Part shown: positions 46,275-56,372 of the stretch, piece by piece | Numbering within the stretch: position 1 is the stretch's first letter | Layout of the letters: every line of letters starts with the position of its first letter | Assembly: GCF_010726645.1 (NCBI RefSeq) | Contig: NZ_AP022563.1 | Coordinates: 2,170,001-2,234,000 of the forward strand | Reading direction: 5' to 3' | Length of the DNA: 64,000 nucleotides | DNA from: Mycolicibacterium duvalii | GTDB lineage: Bacteria; Actinomycetota; Actinomycetes; Mycobacteriales; Mycobacteriaceae | The notes under the pieces: model-generated | Told to the model about the DNA's origin: nothing | Databases searched by the model: none | The model's input: the letters and a program-made list of their open reading frames with translations, nothing else | Translations under genes and position numbers: made by a program

Positions 46275-48188
46275 TCAGTCCAGATGTTCGCTGACCGCGG
46301 GTTCGGTGACCGCGGTGCCCAGCGCGGCCACCCACCCGGTGATGTGGCGCGCGATGGTGCGCTCGGTCAGCCCGGCCTCGCTCAACACCTCGCCGCGGGA
46401 GGCGTGGTCGAAGAACCGCTGCGGCAACGCCGCGTCGCGGCAGGGCACGTCGACCTCGGCGCGACGCAGCGCGCCCGACACCGCAGAGCCCACGCCACCC
46501 TGGACACCGTTGTCCTCGAGGGTCACCACCAACTTGTGGCGCGCCGCCAGCGGGACGATCCCGTCCGGTACCGGCAGCACCCAGCGCGGGTCGACCACGG
46601 TGACACCGATGCCGTGAGTGCGCAACCGCTCCGCGATAGCCAACGCCATGGCCGCGAACGGTCCGACCGCCACGAGCAACACGTCCTCGGACGAGTCGCG
46701 GTCGGGCACGGCCAGGATGTCGATCCCGTCGCGCCGCTCCAGCGCGGGGATGTCCTCGCCCACATCGCCTTTGGGGAAACGCAGCGCGGTGGGCCCGTCG
46801 TCGACGTCCAGCGCTTCGGCGAGCTCCTCGCGCAGCCGGGCACCGTCGCGCGGCGCCGCCACGCGCATCCCGGGCACCACGTTGAGAATGGACAGGTCCC
46901 ACATCCCGTTGTGGCTGGCGCCGTCGGGGCCGGTGATCCCGGAGCGGTCGAGGACCAGAGTCACCGGCAGCCGGTGCAGCGCCACGTCCATCATGAGCTG
47001 GTCGAACGCACGGTTGAGGAATGTCGAGTACACCGCCACGACCGGGTGCAGTCCGCCCATCGCCAGCCCGGCCGCCGAGGTCACCGCATGCTGTTCGGCG
47101 ATACCCACGTCGAAGAACCGGTCCGGGAACCGGTCCCGGAACGCGCTCAGGCCGGTCGGTCCCGGCATCGCCGCGGTGATCGCGACGACGTCGCGGCGCT
47201 TGGCGGCCAGCCGGACCAGCGCCTCGGAGAACGTCGACGTCCATCCGGGGCCGGGCACCGAGGTGGCCAGGCCGGTCTGCGGGTCGATCACACCGCACGC
47301 ATGCATCTGCTCGTCGACGTCGTTCTCCGCCGGCGCGTAGCCCATGCCCTTGCGGGTGACGACGTGCACGACCACCGGGGCGTTGAACGTGCGGGCGTGC
47401 CGCAGCGCGCTCTCCACGGCGTGCTCGTCGTGGCCGTCGATCGGGCCGACGTACTTCAGGCCCAGGTCGGTGAACATCACCTGCGGAGAGAGCGCGTCCT
47501 TGATGCCGGCCTTGATGCTGTGCATGCACTGATAGCAGAACTCACCGATGACCGGTACCCCGCGCACCGCCTTACGGCCCTCCTCGAGGACACGTTCATA
47601 GCCGGGCTGCAGCCGCAACGCGGCCAGATGCTCGGCGAAGCCGCCGATCGTCGGCGCATAGCTGCGACCGTTGTCGTTGACGACGATGACCACCGGCCGA
47701 CGCGACGCGGCGATGTTGTTCAGCGCCTCCCAGCACATGCCGCCGGTCAGCGCACCGTCGCCGACGACCGCGACCACGTGACGGTTGCGGTGACCGCTGA
47801 GCTCGAACGCCTTGGCCAGCCCGTCGGCGTAGGACAGCGACGCGCTGGCGTGGCTGGACTCCACCCAATCGTGTTCGCTCTCCGACCGCGAGGGATAACC
47901 GGACAGGCCGTCCTTCTTGCGCAGGGTTTCGAAGTCCGGGCACCGGCCGGTGAGCATCTTGTGCACATAGGCCTGATGGCCGGTATCGAACAGGATCGGG
48001 TCGTAGGGCGAGTCGAAGACGCGATGCAGCGCCAGCGTCAACTCCACGACGCCCAGGTTGGGTCCCAGATGTCCGCCGGTGGCCGCGACCTTGTGGATCA
48101 GAAAGTCGCGAATCTCGCGGGCCAGCTGCTCCAGTTGCGCCTGCGAGAGGTGTTGCAGATCGGCGGGACCGCGGATCTGTTCAAGCAT
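46275..48188 (-). CDS. dxs: 1-deoxy-D-xylulose-5-phosphate synthase Dxs
   Basis: 637 aa, normal length. Thiamine diphosphate site [19 protein letters not shown], the His region [13 protein letters not shown], and the transketolase-type C-terminal half ([23 protein letters not shown] as two blocks, [15 protein letters not shown]). It condenses pyruvate with glyceraldehyde-3-phosphate in the first step of the MEP isoprenoid pathway, which supplies decaprenyl phosphate for the arabinan made with AftC. Matches Rv2682c (dxs1). Confidence 0.96.
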   Translation of the reverse strand: MLEQIRGPADLQHLSQAQLEQLAREIRDFLIHKVAATGGHLGPNLGVVELTLALHRVFDSPYDPILFDTGHQAYVHKMLTGRCPDFETLRKKDGLSGYPSRSESEHDWVESSHASASLSYADGLAKAFELSGHRNRHVVAVVGDGALTGGMCWEALNNIAASRRPVVIVVNDNGRSYAPTIGGFAEHLAALRLQPGYERVLEEGRKAVRGVPVIGEFCYQCMHSIKAGIKDALSPQVMFTDLGLKYVGPIDGHDEHAVESALRHARTFNAPVVVHVVTRKGMGYAPAENDVDEQMHACGVIDPQTGLATSVPGPGWTSTFSEALVRLAAKRRDVVAITAAMPGPTGLSAFRDRFPDRFFDVGIAEQHAVTSAAGLAMGGLHPVVAVYSTFLNRAFDQLMMDVALHRLPVTLVLDRSGITGPDGASHNGMWDLSILNVVPGMRVAAPRDGARLREELAEALDVDDGPTALRFPKGDVGEDIPALERRDGIDILAVPDRDSSEDVLLVAVGPFAAMALAIAERLRTHGIGVTVVDPRWVLPVPDGIVPLAARHKLVVTLEDNGVQGGVGSAVSGALRRAEVDVPCRDAALPQRFFDHASRGEVLSEAGLTERTIARHITGWVAALGTAVTEPAVSEHLD

Positions 48189-48215
48189 CCCGTCAGTCTA
48201 CGCACCGCGCACGGG

Positions 48216-49547
48216 TCAGTCCTGTCGTGTCTGGTAGACGTCGGGCACTCCGTCGTGATCGGCGTCGAGGGTCTCGACCTGGTGAATCCGCCGGTAGGAG
48301 GCGTTTCTGGACAGCAACAGAATCGAGGCCGCCAAGGCGGCGATCAGGGATCCGGTCAACACGCCGACCTTCACCAATTCGTCACGATCTGAGCCCAGAC
48401 CGTAGGCCAGGTCGCCGATCAGCAGCGAGACGGTGAACCCGATCCCGGCCAGCATGGACACGCCGAGCACATCGATCCAGCGCAGTGAGCTGTCCAGTTT
48501 GGCGCGGGTCAGCGACGCCAGCACCCGGGTGGTGCCCAGAATGCCGATCGGCTTGCCCAGCACCAGCCCCGCGATGATGCCCAGCGCGATCGGATCGGTC
48601 AGCGAGCGGGACAGGCCGCTCAGACCGCCCAGGCTGACTCCCGCGGCGAAGAACGCGAACACCGGGATGGCCAGGCCGGCCGACAGCGGCCGCAGCCGGT
48701 GCTCGAAGTGCTCGGCCAGTCCGACCTCGTGGCGTACCTTGCCGGCTGCAGTCGACCGGGTCGCCGAGCGCCGCACCGGCACCGCGAACCCGAGCAACAC
48801 CCCGGCCACCGTCGCGTGGACCCCCGACTCGTGCATCAACACCCAGGTGGCCACGCCGAGTGGCATCAACACCCACCAGGCCTGCACCCCACGCTGCACG
48901 GCCAGCGCGAACGCGGCCAGCGGGATCAACATGGCGGCCAGCGCCCACACCTCGATCTCGTCGGTGTAGAACACCGCGATCACCACGATCGCCAGCAGGT
49001 CGTCGACCACGGCCAGCGTCAGCAGGAAGGTGCGCAGTGCCGACGGCAGGTGGGTCGAGATGACGGCCAGGACGGCCACGGCGAAGGCGATGTCGGTGGC
49101 GGTCGGGATCGCCCAGCCGCGCAGCGCCCCGTCACCGACCCGGGCGGTGACCGCGACGAAGATCAGGGCCGGCACCACCATGCCGCCGACCGCGGCGGCG
49201 ATGGGCAGCGCGGCGCGGCGCGGGTCCCGCAGGTCGCCGGCGACGAACTCGCGTTTGAGTTCCAGCCCCACCACGAGGAAGAAGATGGCCAACAGTCCGT
49301 CGGCCGCCCAGTGGCCCAGTGTCAACTGCAGGTGCAGGCCGAAGGGTTCGGCGCCGACCTTCAGGTCGCGCAGAGCGAAATAGCTCTCGGCCCACGGCGA
49401 GTTCGCCCACACCAGCGCAGCCGCGGCCGCGACGAGCAGGATGACACCGCCGACGGTCTCCTTGCGCAGGATCGTGCTGACGCGGCTGGTCTCCGCCCAC
49501 GAGCCCCGGCTGAACAGCCGACGCGAAGATGAAGGGTTGTCAGTCAC
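48216..49547 (-). CDS. nhaA: Na+/H+ antiporter NhaA
   Basis: 443 aa from GTG 49547; GAGG lies 6 nt upstream, and the frame extending to 50498 is antisense to the ABC ATPase gene. Twelve-helix antiporter with [14 protein letters not shown] (Asp133-type) and [15 protein letters not shown] (the Asp163/164 pair). It exchanges 2 H+ for Na+. The very C-terminus after the last helix ends [16 protein letters not shown], an EF-hand-like DxDxDGxxD loop not usual in NhaA. The 60-base 5' leader begins with the shared element described separately. Confidence 0.93.
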   Translation of the reverse strand: MTDNPSSSRRLFSRGSWAETSRVSTILRKETVGGVILLVAAAAALVWANSPWAESYFALRDLKVGAEPFGLHLQLTLGHWAADGLLAIFFLVVGLELKREFVAGDLRDPRRAALPIAAAVGGMVVPALIFVAVTARVGDGALRGWAIPTATDIAFAVAVLAVISTHLPSALRTFLLTLAVVDDLLAIVVIAVFYTDEIEVWALAAMLIPLAAFALAVQRGVQAWWVLMPLGVATWVLMHESGVHATVAGVLLGFAVPVRRSATRSTAAGKVRHEVGLAEHFEHRLRPLSAGLAIPVFAFFAAGVSLGGLSGLSRSLTDPIALGIIAGLVLGKPIGILGTTRVLASLTRAKLDSSLRWIDVLGVSMLAGIGFTVSLLIGDLAYGLGSDRDELVKVGVLTGSLIAALAASILLLSRNASYRRIHQVETLDADHDGVPDVYQTRQD

Positions 49548-49584
49548 GTGGAGCCTCAATACCTCTGGGTGCGATCGGATGGCG

Positions 49585-49607
49585 CCGACCAGACTTCCCG
49601 GCACACC
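49585..49607 (-). promoter_or_regulatory. shared 23-nt leader element, copy 1 (nhaA)
   Basis: On the minus strand, GGTG, two variable bases (TG) and CCGGGAAGTCTGGTCGG. TAGGGT (49616-49621) is a plausible -10 box ending 8 nt before. A short frame starting at the GTG encodes [16 protein letters not shown] and stops 11 nt before the nhaA start. The element recurs at 49689-49711 and 54643-54665. Confidence 0.6.
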
Positions 49608-49688
49608 GGTTCTCAACCCTAAGCCATCGTCGGCGGCGCGCACGTCCAGGTCTTTCGCAGCAGCCCGTGCCGGAGTATTTTGCACTGT

Positions 49689-49711
49689 GGTGCGCCGGGA
49701 AGACGGGTCGG
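49689..49711 (+). promoter_or_regulatory. shared 23-nt leader element, copy 2 (ABC exporter)
   Basis: GGTG, CG and CCGGGAAGACGGGTCGG: 15 of the last 17 bases equal copies 1 and 3. The -10 box TATTTT (49676-49681) ends 7 nt before it. It lies 54 nt before the ABC gene. Confidence 0.55.
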
Positions 49712-49742
49712 CTGAGAGCGGTCCGACCATGGAGGTGTTCCC

Positions 49743-50651
49743 GTGCACGCATCGGCGCCTGTACCCGAATTCGCCGTCCACACTGCGGCCCTGACCAAAC
49801 GCTTCGGCGACCTGGTCGCCGTCGACGACGTGACGCTGACGGTGACGCCCGGCGAGGTGTTCGGATTCCTCGGACCCAACGGTGCGGGAAAGTCGACGAC
49901 CATCCGGCTGCTGCTGGGACTGCTCAGACCGACCTCCGGCACCGCGCGGGTGTTCGGCGTCGACGCCGGTGACGTGCGTCGCGCCCATCGCCACCTCGCC
50001 TACGTACCGGCCGATGTCGCGCTGTGGCCGATGCTGACGGGAGCCGAGATCCTCGAGTTGCTGGCCGCTCTGGGACCGGGCATCGACACCACCTACCGCG
50101 CCGAGCTGATCCGACGCTTCGATCTGGATGTCGACCGCCCCGCCAAGACGTACTCCACGGGCAACCGGCAGAAGGTGGCGCTGGTGGCGGCGTTCGCCAC
50201 CCGCGCCCCGCTGCTGTTGCTCGACGAGCCCACCAGCGGTCTGGACCCGTTGATGGAGCGCGAGTTCCGGCGCTGTATCCAGCAGGCCCGGGAACGGGGG
50301 CAGACCGTGTTCCTCAGCTCCCACCAGCTCGCCGAGGTCGAGGCGGTCTGCGACCGGGTCGCGATCCTGCGAGGAGGTCGGCTGGTCGAGGTCGACCGCG
50401 TGGAGGAGTTGCGACGTCTGCGCCGGACCGTGGTCGACGTGACGTACCGCGGCGTCGCCCCGGCGCTCGACGACGCCGCCGGGGTCACCGACACGCAACA
50501 GCTCGACCGGAACCGGTTGCGGTTCAACGTCGCCGGACCGCCGGCGGCGGCGTTGCGGGCGCTCGCGGCGGCCGAGGTCGTCGCGGTCAGCATGCGGGAG
50601 CCCACGCTCGAGGAGATATTCCTGGACTACTACGGCGGTGCGGCGCGGTGA
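49743..50651 (+). CDS. ABC transporter ATP-binding protein (drug export type)
   Basis: 302 aa from GTG 49743 with GGAGG upstream. Walker [10 protein letters not shown] (about 42-50), signature YSTGNRQKV, Walker [14 protein letters not shown] and H-loop FLSSHQL. The C-terminal part is the short domain seen in exporters of the antibiotic/tetronasin type. It couples to the permease encoded by the next gene (4-nt overlap). Substrate unknown. Confidence 0.92.
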   Translation: MHASAPVPEFAVHTAALTKRFGDLVAVDDVTLTVTPGEVFGFLGPNGAGKSTTIRLLLGLLRPTSGTARVFGVDAGDVRRAHRHLAYVPADVALWPMLTGAEILELLAALGPGIDTTYRAELIRRFDLDVDRPAKTYSTGNRQKVALVAAFATRAPLLLLDEPTSGLDPLMEREFRRCIQQARERGQTVFLSSHQLAEVEAVCDRVAILRGGRLVEVDRVEELRRLRRTVVDVTYRGVAPALDDAAGVTDTQQLDRNRLRFNVAGPPAAALRALAAAEVVAVSMREPTLEEIFLDYYGGAAR

Positions 50652-52246
50652 CCACCGTGGCGTGGCGGCCGCAGCGGGCGGTCGCGCGGTTGGCGCTGCG
50701 CCAGATCCGTCTTGGCGCGGTCATCGTCGCCGCGGTCTGCGCGGTGATGTCGGCCGTGGTGGCCCTGCAGTACCGCGAGACGTTCCAGGGTGCGCTGGAC
50801 CAGGGATCGCTGCGAGCGCTCGTCGAGAACCCGGCCATTCGGGTGCTGTTCGGCCCCGCGGTGGCGCTCGACGATCCCGGTGGCTTCACGGTGTGGCGGA
50901 CCGGGACGCCGTTGATGGTGCTGGCCTCGGTGTGGGTGCTGCTGGCCGCGACCAGGATCACGCGCGGCGAGGAGGATGCCGGTCGGTGGCAACTGCTGCT
51001 CTCCGGGCCGGTGCGCCCGATCGATGCGGCCGCCCGCTGCCTTGCCGTGTTGACCGGGGCTGCGCTGCTGATCAGCGTGGCGGTGGCCGGCGCGATGCTG
51101 GCCGCCGACACCCAGCTGTCCGGGTCGGTCGTCTACGCGACGGGCATGTTCGGAGTCGTCGCCGCGTTCGCGGCCCTCGGTCTGCTGACCGCGCAGGTGG
51201 CGACCAACCGTGCCACGGCCGTCGGCCTGGCCGTCGCCGGCCTGATGGCGGCCCTGCTGCTGCGGATGGTCGCCGACGGTGTCGCGCCGTTGTCGTGGCT
51301 GGCGTGGCTGTCACCGTTCGGGTTGGTCGCCCGAGCCGCGCCATACGCCGACAACGACCCCGTCCCGCTGGCGGTGTTGATCGCGACCGCGACGTTGACC
51401 GCGGTGGTGGCGCTGGCCGCGGCGCGCCGCGACCTCGACAGCGGGTGGCTGCGGGTGCGGACCCGGCGCCGGCCCCACACGGCACTGCTGGGATCGATCG
51501 CAGCGTTCGCGGTGCGCCGGGCGATCCGCCCGCTGGCCGGCTGGGGGCTGGGCATCGGCGTCTATTTCGCCGTGATCGGCGCGATGACAGCGTCGGTCCT
51601 GGCGTTCTTCGACGACAATCCGCGGTTCGGGCAGCTGGCTTCGACAGCCGGATTTGTGGGCCTGGACTCGGCCGGTGGTTTCGCGGCAGCGTTGTTCAAC
51701 ATCCTGCCGCTGGCCACCGGCTTGTACGCCGCGGCCCGGCTCGCCACGTTCGTCGCCGAGGAACGGGCCCGCCGATGGACGCTCCTGCTCGCCACCGACG
51801 TTTCGCGAATGACATTGATCCGCAACGAGATCACTGCGGCTCTCCTGGGCGTGCTGGTGCTGCACGCGATTGCGGCGCTGGCCATGTGGATCGGGGCCGA
51901 GGTTACCGGCGCGCCCTTGACAGCGGTCGACGCGCTGGCCGGCGCGTTGAACACCGCACCGATCGCCGGGCTGGCACTGGGCGCTGCCGCACTGGCCGCC
52001 GGATGGGCACCGGCGATGGTCGGTCTCTGGGGGGCCGTGCCGGTGGTGGGCGGGTTCCTGGTCGGGGTCGTCTCGCAGAGCACCGGGGCTCCGCAATGGG
52101 TCACCAACGTGTCGCCGTTCACCCATGCAACGGCTGTCCCATTGGATTCCCCGCATCTGACGGCCCTCGGCGTGATGATTGCTCTCGGCGCGGCGGCAGC
52201 CGCCCTGGGCGTTGCGGGCTTCAACCGACGCGATCTGGTGACCTGA
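50648..52246 (+). CDS. ABC exporter permease (12-helix, tetronasin-type)
   Basis: 532 aa from GTG 50648, which overlaps the ATPase stop as GTGA; the longer frame from 50024 is within the ATPase. Two repeats, each starting with a basic stretch ([14 protein letters not shown] and [13 protein letters not shown]), with about twelve membrane segments. This architecture is that of actinomycete polyketide-antibiotic exporters. It converges on the other exporter operon with a gap of 8 bases. Confidence 0.88.
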   Translation: MTTVAWRPQRAVARLALRQIRLGAVIVAAVCAVMSAVVALQYRETFQGALDQGSLRALVENPAIRVLFGPAVALDDPGGFTVWRTGTPLMVLASVWVLLAATRITRGEEDAGRWQLLLSGPVRPIDAAARCLAVLTGAALLISVAVAGAMLAADTQLSGSVVYATGMFGVVAAFAALGLLTAQVATNRATAVGLAVAGLMAALLLRMVADGVAPLSWLAWLSPFGLVARAAPYADNDPVPLAVLIATATLTAVVALAAARRDLDSGWLRVRTRRRPHTALLGSIAAFAVRRAIRPLAGWGLGIGVYFAVIGAMTASVLAFFDDNPRFGQLASTAGFVGLDSAGGFAAALFNILPLATGLYAAARLATFVAEERARRWTLLLATDVSRMTLIRNEITAALLGVLVLHAIAALAMWIGAEVTGAPLTAVDALAGALNTAPIAGLALGAAALAAGWAPAMVGLWGAVPVVGGFLVGVVSQSTGAPQWVTNVSPFTHATAVPLDSPHLTALGVMIALGAAAAALGVAGFNRRDLVT

Positions 52247-52254
52247 CCGTCCGC

Positions 52255-53013
52255 TCACCCGTTCATCGCCACGAAGCGGCGCAACAGCGGCCACGCGACC
52301 GCGACGTTGTACACCGCTCCCCCAATGAAATACGGCCACCACGTGCCGTGCTCGGCGGCCACCCAGAACGCCTTGGCGGCCCAGTACGGGGGCAGCACAC
52401 CGAACGCCAGATGCCACGCCGAGTCGATGAACCACGGTAGACAGGGCAGGCCGGCGATCAGCATGCCGAGGGCGCGGACCATGGCCAGCCCCTGGATCTT
52501 GTTGCCGGCGACCGTGATGATGAGCAGCAGCGTCACGATCGCGGACAGGCCGGCAAGCAGACCGATCGGGATCATCGTCGGGATCAGCCCCATGGGGAGT
52601 AAGCCGCTCGACGCCGAGGTGGCCACAACGTAGACGGTGGTGACGACCAGGACCGTCGCGGCCCGGTAGCCGAAGAACACCTGGAGTGGGACCGGAGTGA
52701 CTCGCAGCGCGGTCAACGTGCCGGCGTCCACTTCGTCGAGCACGAGGAAGGCGGCCAGCGCACCCGCGATGATGATGCTGGTCAGCAGCAGAAACGCGGT
52801 GATCACCAGCGGGTAGTACGGCACCAGGTCGAAGCTGTACCGTTCCGCGAGCATCCGCGTGGACAACGGGGTCAATACCGCCACGGCAGTGGTCCAGATG
52901 ACGGGCGCGACCACCAGCATGATCAGCAGCGGGTCCCGGTAGGTGCCGCGAAGGTCGTTGCGGCCGAACGCGATGAGCGCCCTGGTGTAGTCGGAACCCG
53001 AGATCGCCCTCAC
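52255..53013 (-). CDS. ABC transporter permease (Rv2686c-like)
   Basis: 252 aa from GTG 53013, 2 bases after the previous gene; the longer frame to 53988 overlaps that gene and has no membrane pattern. Six membrane segments with the type-2 exporter core (FLLLTSIIIAGALAAFLVLDEVDAGTLTALRVTP seen in outline: LDEVDAGTLTALRVTP). Together with the next two genes it matches the Rv2686c-Rv2687c-Rv2688c exporter, reported to extrude fluoroquinolones in M. tuberculosis (from memory). Confidence 0.9.
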   Translation of the reverse strand: MRAISGSDYTRALIAFGRNDLRGTYRDPLLIMLVVAPVIWTTAVAVLTPLSTRMLAERYSFDLVPYYPLVITAFLLLTSIIIAGALAAFLVLDEVDAGTLTALRVTPVPLQVFFGYRAATVLVVTTVYVVATSASSGLLPMGLIPTMIPIGLLAGLSAIVTLLLIITVAGNKIQGLAMVRALGMLIAGLPCLPWFIDSAWHLAFGVLPPYWAAKAFWVAAEHGTWWPYFIGGAVYNVAVAWPLLRRFVAMNG

Positions 53014-53015
53014 GG

Positions 53016-53723
53016 TCAGCCCGCTCGGTCGACGACGAATCGGCGGAACAGCACCCGGGCAGCGACGTAGAGGCCGATGAGGCACACGCTCGGATAACCC
53101 AGCGCGTAGAGCACCTGCCACGGTTCGGGCTGGAACTGGCCGAACGCCGTGCCGAACATCTGCAACGGGCCCAAGGTCGGCGCGAGGTAGAGCACCGGAT
53201 GCGGCCATAGTCCGGAATAGTGCACGATCGGGGGCACGAGCATCACCGCCAACGGGATCACCGCGGCCAGGAACCAATCGGTGACCGACCCGAACGGCAA
53301 CGAGGTGATGAATCCGACGAGCAGCATCAGCAGGGTGCCGGACACCACCCCGGCCAGCAGGGGTGCCGGACGGTAGTCGAGACCATGGACGACGGTGACC
53401 ACCACGATCGCGACGAACACCGAGATCGACAGCAGCACGATCAGTTTGGACCACAAGTACTCCGCGAAACGCAGCGGCGTCGTGACGATGGCCCCGATGG
53501 TCCGCTCCTGCTTTTCGAAGAACACCGTCCCGCCGACGAAGAAGAAGCCGATGATCGCGATGTCGCCGACGAGCACGTACGGTTCTGCCGCCGGCCGCAA
53601 CCCGGCAGGCATCGGCAGCAACACCGCCAGCCAGATCAGCCCGGAGAAGATTCCCGCGTGCAGGAACTTCTGCCGTGCCTGCAGCGTCACCTCGAGGGTG
53701 AGCGCGCTCCGGAACCGGGTCAT
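53016..53723 (-). CDS. ABC transporter permease (Rv2687c-like)
   Basis: 235 aa with six membrane segments. The motif VFFEKQERTIGAIVTTPLRFAEYLWSK (landmarks EKQERTIGAIVTTP) is equivalent to the TLxxLxxTP loop of ABC-2 permeases. The start overlaps the ATPase stop by 4 nt. It pairs with the downstream permease to form a heterodimeric exporter. Confidence 0.9.
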   Translation of the reverse strand: MTRFRSALTLEVTLQARQKFLHAGIFSGLIWLAVLLPMPAGLRPAAEPYVLVGDIAIIGFFFVGGTVFFEKQERTIGAIVTTPLRFAEYLWSKLIVLLSISVFVAIVVVTVVHGLDYRPAPLLAGVVSGTLLMLLVGFITSLPFGSVTDWFLAAVIPLAVMLVPPIVHYSGLWPHPVLYLAPTLGPLQMFGTAFGQFQPEPWQVLYALGYPSVCLIGLYVAARVLFRRFVVDRAG

Positions 53724-54610
53724 GCCAACTGCCGTCCGGTGACCTCGACGAAAACATCGTCCAGGCTGGCTTCGCGGCTGTGGATCGTCTCGACGTGACG
53801 CCTGCGCAGGATCGCGTGGAACTCCAGGTCATCAGCCAGGCCCTCCATCGGGAACTCAGCGCTGTCGAGGCCGCCCTGGCTGTTGCGGTACTCCACGCGG
53901 ACCCGGCGCCGACTGCGGGCGATCTTGAGTTCCGACGGGGCGTCGAGCGCCACGATCCGGCCGTCGACGACGAACGCCACCCGGTCACACAATTCGTCGG
54001 CAGTCGCCATGTCGTGGGTGGTCAGAAAGACGGTGCGACCCCGAGCCCGCAGGTCGAGCACCATGCTCCTGACGTTGCGCGCGTTCACCGGGTCCAGGCC
54101 GGACGTGGGTTCGTCGAGAAAGAGCAGTTCGGGGTCGTTGATCAGCGCGCGCGCGAAGGTCAGCCGCATCTGCATTCCCTTGGAGTACTTGCCGACCCGC
54201 GTGTCCGCATGCTCGCGCAGTCCGACCGCGTCGAGCAGTTCCATCGGGTCGCGGGTGGGCACGTCGTACAGCGACGCGAAGAAGCGCAGGTTCTCCGCAC
54301 CGGTCAGCTTCTGGTAGTGATTGGGCAGCTCGAAGGACACCCCGATGCGCTGGTAGTAGTCCGGGCCCCACTCCTGCGGGTCCCTGCCCCAGACCCGCGC
54401 ATGTCCGCCGTGGCCGCGGAGCAGACCGACGAGGAGCTTCTGTGTGGTCGATTTACCGGCCCCGCTGGGGCCGAGGAAGCCGAAGATCTCGCCGCGCGCG
54501 ACGGCGAAATCCATGCCCCGCACCGCCGCCTGATCGGCTTTCGGGTAGCGATAGGTGAGGTCACGGACCCGGATGACGTCATCCGTCGGCGTGGGTGTGT
54601 CAGCCTGCAT
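53720..54610 (-). CDS. ABC transporter ATP-binding protein (Rv2688c-like)
   Basis: 296 aa from ATG 54610. A longer version could start at GTG 54664, inside the shared leader element, in the same frame (VLREVWSEV...). Walker A GPSGAGKST, signature YSKGMQMRL, Walker [15 protein letters not shown]-loop LTTHDMATADEL. First gene of the three-gene exporter. It is divergent from the MarR-type regulator, which may control it. Confidence 0.92.
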   Translation of the reverse strand: MQADTPTPTDDVIRVRDLTYRYPKADQAAVRGMDFAVARGEIFGFLGPSGAGKSTTQKLLVGLLRGHGGHARVWGRDPQEWGPDYYQRIGVSFELPNHYQKLTGAENLRFFASLYDVPTRDPMELLDAVGLREHADTRVGKYSKGMQMRLTFARALINDPELLFLDEPTSGLDPVNARNVRSMVLDLRARGRTVFLTTHDMATADELCDRVAFVVDGRIVALDAPSELKIARSRRRVRVEYRNSQGGLDSAEFPMEGLADDLEFHAILRRRHVETIHSREASLDDVFVEVTGRQLA

Positions 54611-54642
54611 CGGTGGCCCTTCTCGGCGTGCGGACAGAACTT

Positions 54643-54665
54643 CCGACCAGACTTCCCGGAGCACC
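54643..54665 (-). promoter_or_regulatory. shared 23-nt leader element, copy 3 (ABC exporter)
   Basis: Minus strand GGTG, CT and CCGGGAAGTCTGGTCGG, identical to copy 1 over the last 17 bases. TACATT (54672-54677) is a -10 box ending 6 nt before; TTCAGA (54695-54700) is a fair -35 box at 17-bp spacing. It lies 55 nt before the ATG 54610. Confidence 0.6.
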
Positions 54666-54706
54666 GCAATCAATGTACTGAACTTTCACAAATTTCTGAA
54701 GACTAT

Positions 54707-54712
54707 TAGGCT
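54707..54712 (+). promoter_or_regulatory. predicted -10 box of the MarR-type gene (leaderless)
   Basis: TAGGCT is followed by five bases and then the GTG at 54718, so the mRNA probably begins at or near the start codon. Confidence 0.4.
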
Positions 54713-54717
54713 GAGGC

Positions 54718-55194
54718 GTGGCCACTTCCCGAGATGCTGACGCAGCCGCCCGCGCCGCCGAGGAATTCGCGCTGGTCCTCAGTAGCCATGGCCTGCAGCG
54801 GATGATGGCGCGGGTCCTGGCCGCCCTGTTGTTCACCGAGCACGCGACGTTGACGATGGGCGAGCTGGGCGAGCAGCTCCACGCCAGCGCGGGCGCGGTG
54901 TCGGGCGCCCTCAGGATGCTCACGTCGGTCGGCCTGGTCGAACGCGTTCCCGTTCCCGGCAGCCGGCGCGACCACTACCGGCTGCGCGACGACGCGTGGG
55001 CGGTGCACTACACGAATCAGAACGAGGTGATCGCGGCCTTCCGCGCGGCCGCCGACGCCGGAGTCGGCGTCTCCGGACCGGACAGTGTCGCCGGGCGACG
55101 GCTGGCCCAGATGCGCGACTTCTACGACTTCCTGCTCGCCGAGATCCCCCCAATCCTGGAGCGATGGCGCCAGAGTAAGCGACCGGACCGCTGA
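54718..55194 (+). CDS. MarR/GbsR-type transcriptional regulator
   Basis: 158 aa. Winged helix with LTMGELGEQLHASAGAVSGALRMLTSVGLVERVPVPGSRRDHYRL as the core (landmarks LGEQLHASAGAVSGALRML and RRDHYRL). The C-terminal helix mediates dimerisation. Such regulators commonly sit divergent from drug-efflux genes and repress them; the intergenic region here is 107 bases and includes the leader element copy 3. Confidence 0.85.
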   Translation: MATSRDADAAARAAEEFALVLSSHGLQRMMARVLAALLFTEHATLTMGELGEQLHASAGAVSGALRMLTSVGLVERVPVPGSRRDHYRLRDDAWAVHYTNQNEVIAAFRAAADAGVGVSGPDSVAGRRLAQMRDFYDFLLAEIPPILERWRQSKRPDR

Positions 55195-55450
55195 TTCGTC
55201 CTCACCACCACTGCACCGAATACCGTTGCCCCATAGATTTTTTCGTCAACTCCGCACGCTACGACACGAGTCACGGTGCGGTCACGAAGCCCCGGCGGCT
55301 TTGACTTCTCCTGCGTAACCGCCATAACGTCGATGCACCGGTAGGACTACGGCTTGGCGCCGTGCTTGGCGTGGACGTGCACTGTCGTGCCGTCGGGCGC
55401 GGCACCTGACCGTGGTCGTCGGCGCGACGATTCCGAGAAGAGGTCTCCAG

Positions 55451-56368
55451 ATGACAGCCGAGATGACCAAGCCCACCGTCCGTTTGGCCGCCGTCCTGCG
55501 CCGTGCCGCGATCGCCGGCGGTTTGACCGCCGTCCTGGTCGCCGCCGCGGCCTGCTCGACCACCGAACCCGGTACCGGAAATCCGGCCGGTGAAGGGAGC
55601 ACTCTCGAACGCATCAAAGCCGACAAGAAGATCAACGTCGGCTTCGCCAACGAGCGTCCCTATGCCTACCGCGAGAACGGTCAACTCGTCGGCGAAGACC
55701 CGGCGATTCACGGCTACATCTTCGACCAGATCGGCGGAATCACTCTGGAGCCACATCTCTTCGAGTTCGGTTCGCTGATCCAGGCCCTCAATTCCGAGCG
55801 CGTCGATGTCGTGACCGCGGGCATGTTCATCACCCCGCAACGCTGCGAGCAGGCCGCCTTCAGCAACCCGGTGTATGTGGCCACCACATCCCTGCTGGTG
55901 CCGACCGGAAACCCCAAGGGGCTCAGCGATTACAGCTCCGTCGCCGACGGCGACGCCCGGCTCGCGGTGATGAACGGCGCCGTCGAGGTCGACCAGGCCA
56001 AGGGTTCGGGCATCCCCGACGACCGGCTGCAGATCGTCGCCGACCAGCAGGCCGGACTGGATGCGGTGAAGTCCGGTCGCGCGGACGCGTTCGCGCTGAC
56101 CAGCATCTCGCTGCGCGCACTCGCCGCCGACGACAACACGGTCGAGGTCAGTGAGGCGTTCGTGCCGGTCATCGACGGCGAGGAGCAGATCGGTGCCGGC
56201 GCCGCGGTGTTCCGGCAGAACGACACCGCGTTGCGTGAGGCGTTCAACGAACAGCTTGCCGAGCTGATCCAGAGCCCCAAGTGGCTCGAGCTCGTCGAAC
56301 CCTACGGGTTCACCGAGGCCGAGCGTCCCGACCCGGAACTGACGGCCGAACAGCTCTGCCAAGGCTGA
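55451..56368 (+). CDS. ehuB: ectoine/hydroxyectoine-type ABC transporter substrate-binding lipoprotein
   Basis: 305 aa from ATG 55451 (GAAGAGG upstream). Signal peptide with lipobox VAAAAC (Cys about 36). Solute-binding protein family 3: INVGFANERPYAYRENGQLVGEDP in two blocks is the start of EhuB-like proteins; YVATTSLLVPTGNPKGL and KSGRADAFALTS follow. EhuB is inferred from the sequence and the order with ehuC, ehuD and ehuA; a related polar amino-acid binder is possible. It captures compatible solutes at the outer face. Confidence 0.8.
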   Translation: MTAEMTKPTVRLAAVLRRAAIAGGLTAVLVAAAACSTTEPGTGNPAGEGSTLERIKADKKINVGFANERPYAYRENGQLVGEDPAIHGYIFDQIGGITLEPHLFEFGSLIQALNSERVDVVTAGMFITPQRCEQAAFSNPVYVATTSLLVPTGNPKGLSDYSSVADGDARLAVMNGAVEVDQAKGSGIPDDRLQIVADQQAGLDAVKSGRADAFALTSISLRALAADDNTVEVSEAFVPVIDGEEQIGAGAAVFRQNDTALREAFNEQLAELIQSPKWLELVEPYGFTEAERPDPELTAEQLCQG

Positions 56369-56372
56369 GCCG

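Noticed and set aside
45567..48392. 941-codon plus-strand frame antisense to the lipase and dxs genes
   Set aside because: It is a high-GC antisense shadow: rich in Arg, His, Gly and Val with no recognisable domain, while the opposite strand encodes clear enzymes.
49585..49607. Cobalamin riboswitch
   Set aside because: GGGAAGTCTGGT resembles the P5-P6 core, but the following GNNANTCC and the ACTGT B12-box pattern are missing in all three copies, and the leaders are only 54-60 nt long.
53014..53988. Long N-terminal extension of the permease at 52255
   Set aside because: It overlaps the upstream permease and ATPase in another frame, is Arg-rich and lacks membrane pattern; GTG 53013 gives the family length.
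55387..55405. Hairpin GTGCCG-7-CGGCAC before ehuB as a riboswitch or terminator
   Set aside because: The stem is only 6 bp in very GC-rich DNA, with no T-run and no recognised motif; likely chance.
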